A stretch of 7,241 bases of DNA from Rickettsiales bacterium. GTDB lineage: Bacteria > Pseudomonadota > Alphaproteobacteria > Rickettsiales > UBA1997. Positions 6,383 to 7,241 of this stretch are shown here, piece after piece. Below the pieces are notes generated by a model. It searched no databases, was not told the DNA's origin, and was given only the letters and a program-made list of their open reading frames with translations. The stretch lies in NCBI GenBank assembly GCA_031289855.1, contig JAITOR010000037.1, positions 1 to 7,241 on the forward strand, read 5' to 3'. The translations under genes and the position numbers were made by a program. Each line of letters opens with the position of its first letter. Positions within the stretch are counted from its first letter, which is position 1.

Positions 6383-7241
6383 ATGACATATGAGAAGTCA
6401 AGGTCAAGCGAAGACATTAAAACGCAAAAAGTATCTTGGTTTAGAAGGCTTTTTTCACAACGAGACAATAGTTTGGTATCACAGCAAAAAAGAGAAACTG
6501 CAAGAATGAATAAAGAAGATTTAAAATTAAAAAGAAAAATTGAGGCAAAAAAAGTTCCATTGCGAAAACAAAATGAAAAGAATACTGCAACGAGAAAAGA
6601 AAATCTTTCTCCTGAGGATAAGATAATATTAAACAATAGTGAGCCTGAATTTAAAGAACTTTTAAACAAAAGGGAAGGAAATTTTAATATTGAGCAGAGT
6701 ATGTCTGGTACATTTGGTATTGTATATACCGGGAAAGACAAAAAAAAAATTAGAGTCAGCGATCCAGAAAAAATAAGTCTTCTTGCAAAACTTGATTTGA
6801 TAAAGTTAAATTCTCAATTAAGAGAAGTGATTTTAAGGGATGGAAAGGGAATAAAAGTAGTTTCGAAAAAAAAATCAAAAATAAAACAAGCACAGGAATC
6901 AGCAACAATTGTGAATAAAACGGAGCCATTAAAACCATTAACGAACGATTCATTAAAAGGTTTTGATACGAATGATTTTGCAAATACATTCGTAGTTCAA
7001 ACACAATCAAAACAATCACCAGAATTGTCACAGTCATTTTCAAAAGAAACTCCTTTATCTTCACTGAACGAAAATGAAGTAAGTAAAATACTTGCAAGTT
7101 TATCTTCATTAAATTTAACAGAAGCAAGAGAAAAATTAAAACCACAAGAGGCAACATCACAAGAGTTTTCGCCTAAAAGTATTGAAAGTATTATTGGTGG
7201 AAATGTTGAAGAAGCCGATTTATCAAGTTTTTTGCCCAAAG
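6383..7241 (+). CDS. Unrecognised hydrophilic protein, 3' end outside the window
   Basis: An uninterrupted frame runs from ATG 6383 to the last base (286 complete codons plus one base) with no stop. I do not recognise a family. Seen: no signal peptide or membrane segment; a basic N-terminal region (1-75) with the short aromatic/basic patch SWFRRLF (18-24) and a predicted charged helix (40-66); a possibly folded part (about 105-160) reading MSGTFGIVYTG then KISLLAKLDLIKLNSQLREVILRDG; a Lys cluster (162-168); and a Ser/Gln/Thr/Pro-rich stretch (170-265), probably disordered. Its own extended -10 promoter sits upstream. The in-frame ATG at 6344 is unlikely because it overlaps the -10. AAAGAA before ATG is at best a weak ribosome site. 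Two long A-runs (6740-6749, 6866-6874) lie within the frame and are in phase. Candidates include a scaffold, a surface or secreted substrate, or an effector-like protein; nothing here decides between them. Confidence 0.75.
   Translation, partial: MTYEKSRSSEDIKTQKVSWFRRLFSQRDNSLVSQQKRETARMNKEDLKLKRKIEAKKVPLRKQNEKNTATRKENLSPEDKIILNNSEPEFKELLNKREGNFNIEQSMSGTFGIVYTGKDKKKIRVSDPEKISLLAKLDLIKLNSQLREVILRDGKGIKVVSKKKSKIKQAQESATIVNKTEPLKPLTNDSLKGFDTNDFANTFVVQTQSKQSPELSQSFSKETPLSSLNENEVSKILASLSSLNLTEAREKLKPQEATSQEFSPKSIESIIGGNVEEADLSSFLPK
6740..6749 (+). repeat. Ten-A homopolymer inside the unrecognised coding region
   Basis: A10 encodes three Lys (residues 120-122) plus the first base of an Ile codon. 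It is the longest homopolymer I see in the window and a second run, A9 at 6866-6874, lies 116 bases further on. Slippage by polymerase at either would shift the frame and truncate the protein. Confidence 0.6.

Noticed and set aside
6352..7239. Three minus-strand open frames (6352-6741, 6756-7160, 6997-7239).
   Set aside because: They are opposite a continuous plus-strand frame with its own promoter; their Phe/Leu/Ser-rich translations are the complement of Lys/Glu/Asn codons.

Overview
The window is very AT-rich DNA from a bacterium using the standard code: TGG encodes Trp, and TAA, TAG and TGA all serve as stops. The genes point to a Gram-negative cell with a diaminopimelate-containing wall, secreted periplasmic proteins and surface-glycan synthesis. 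The transketolase reads as proteobacterial, perhaps alphaproteobacterial. The LL-diaminopimelate aminotransferase occurs in scattered phyla, so the lineage stays open. There are no transposase, phage, CRISPR or RNA genes.

Layout, left to right. (1) A family 8 glycosyltransferase on + enters from outside the window; its frame is open from base 1 and it ends at 852. (2) A minus-strand pair, transketolase (3242 to 1278) then a small HSGH-type nucleotidyltransferase (1274 to 846), converges on it with a 7-bp overlap. (3) A 137-bp divergent promoter region (3243-3379) serves transketolase and the plus-strand dapL gene. (4) dapL (3380-4594) is followed after 6 bp by a HopJ-family gene (4601-4903) in the same frame, separated only by a TAG stop and two codons. 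(5) A consensus sigma70-type promoter (TTGACA-18-TATAAT, 4926-4955) drives a two-gene unit of exported proteins: a YtkA/FixH-like protein (4983-5426) and a Lys-rich protein with a tentative LPP20-like first domain (5429-6259). (6) A good extended -10 promoter (6326-6353) precedes an unrecognised hydrophilic protein that starts at 6383 and runs off the right edge.

Functionally, transketolase supplies pentose and heptulose phosphates, the nucleotidyltransferase activates a sugar or polyol phosphate, and the glycosyltransferase transfers sugars, so the left part may serve surface-glycan synthesis. DapL makes LL-diaminopimelate for lysine and peptidoglycan. The two exported proteins probably act in the envelope.

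The most unusual items are the unrecognised right-edge protein, with a nine-A tract inside its promoter, and the in-frame dapL/TAG/hopJ junction. Also notable are the short leaders without a Shine-Dalgarno site at the first genes of transcripts. I do not see a clearly new multi-gene system; most of the window is housekeeping or envelope genes.
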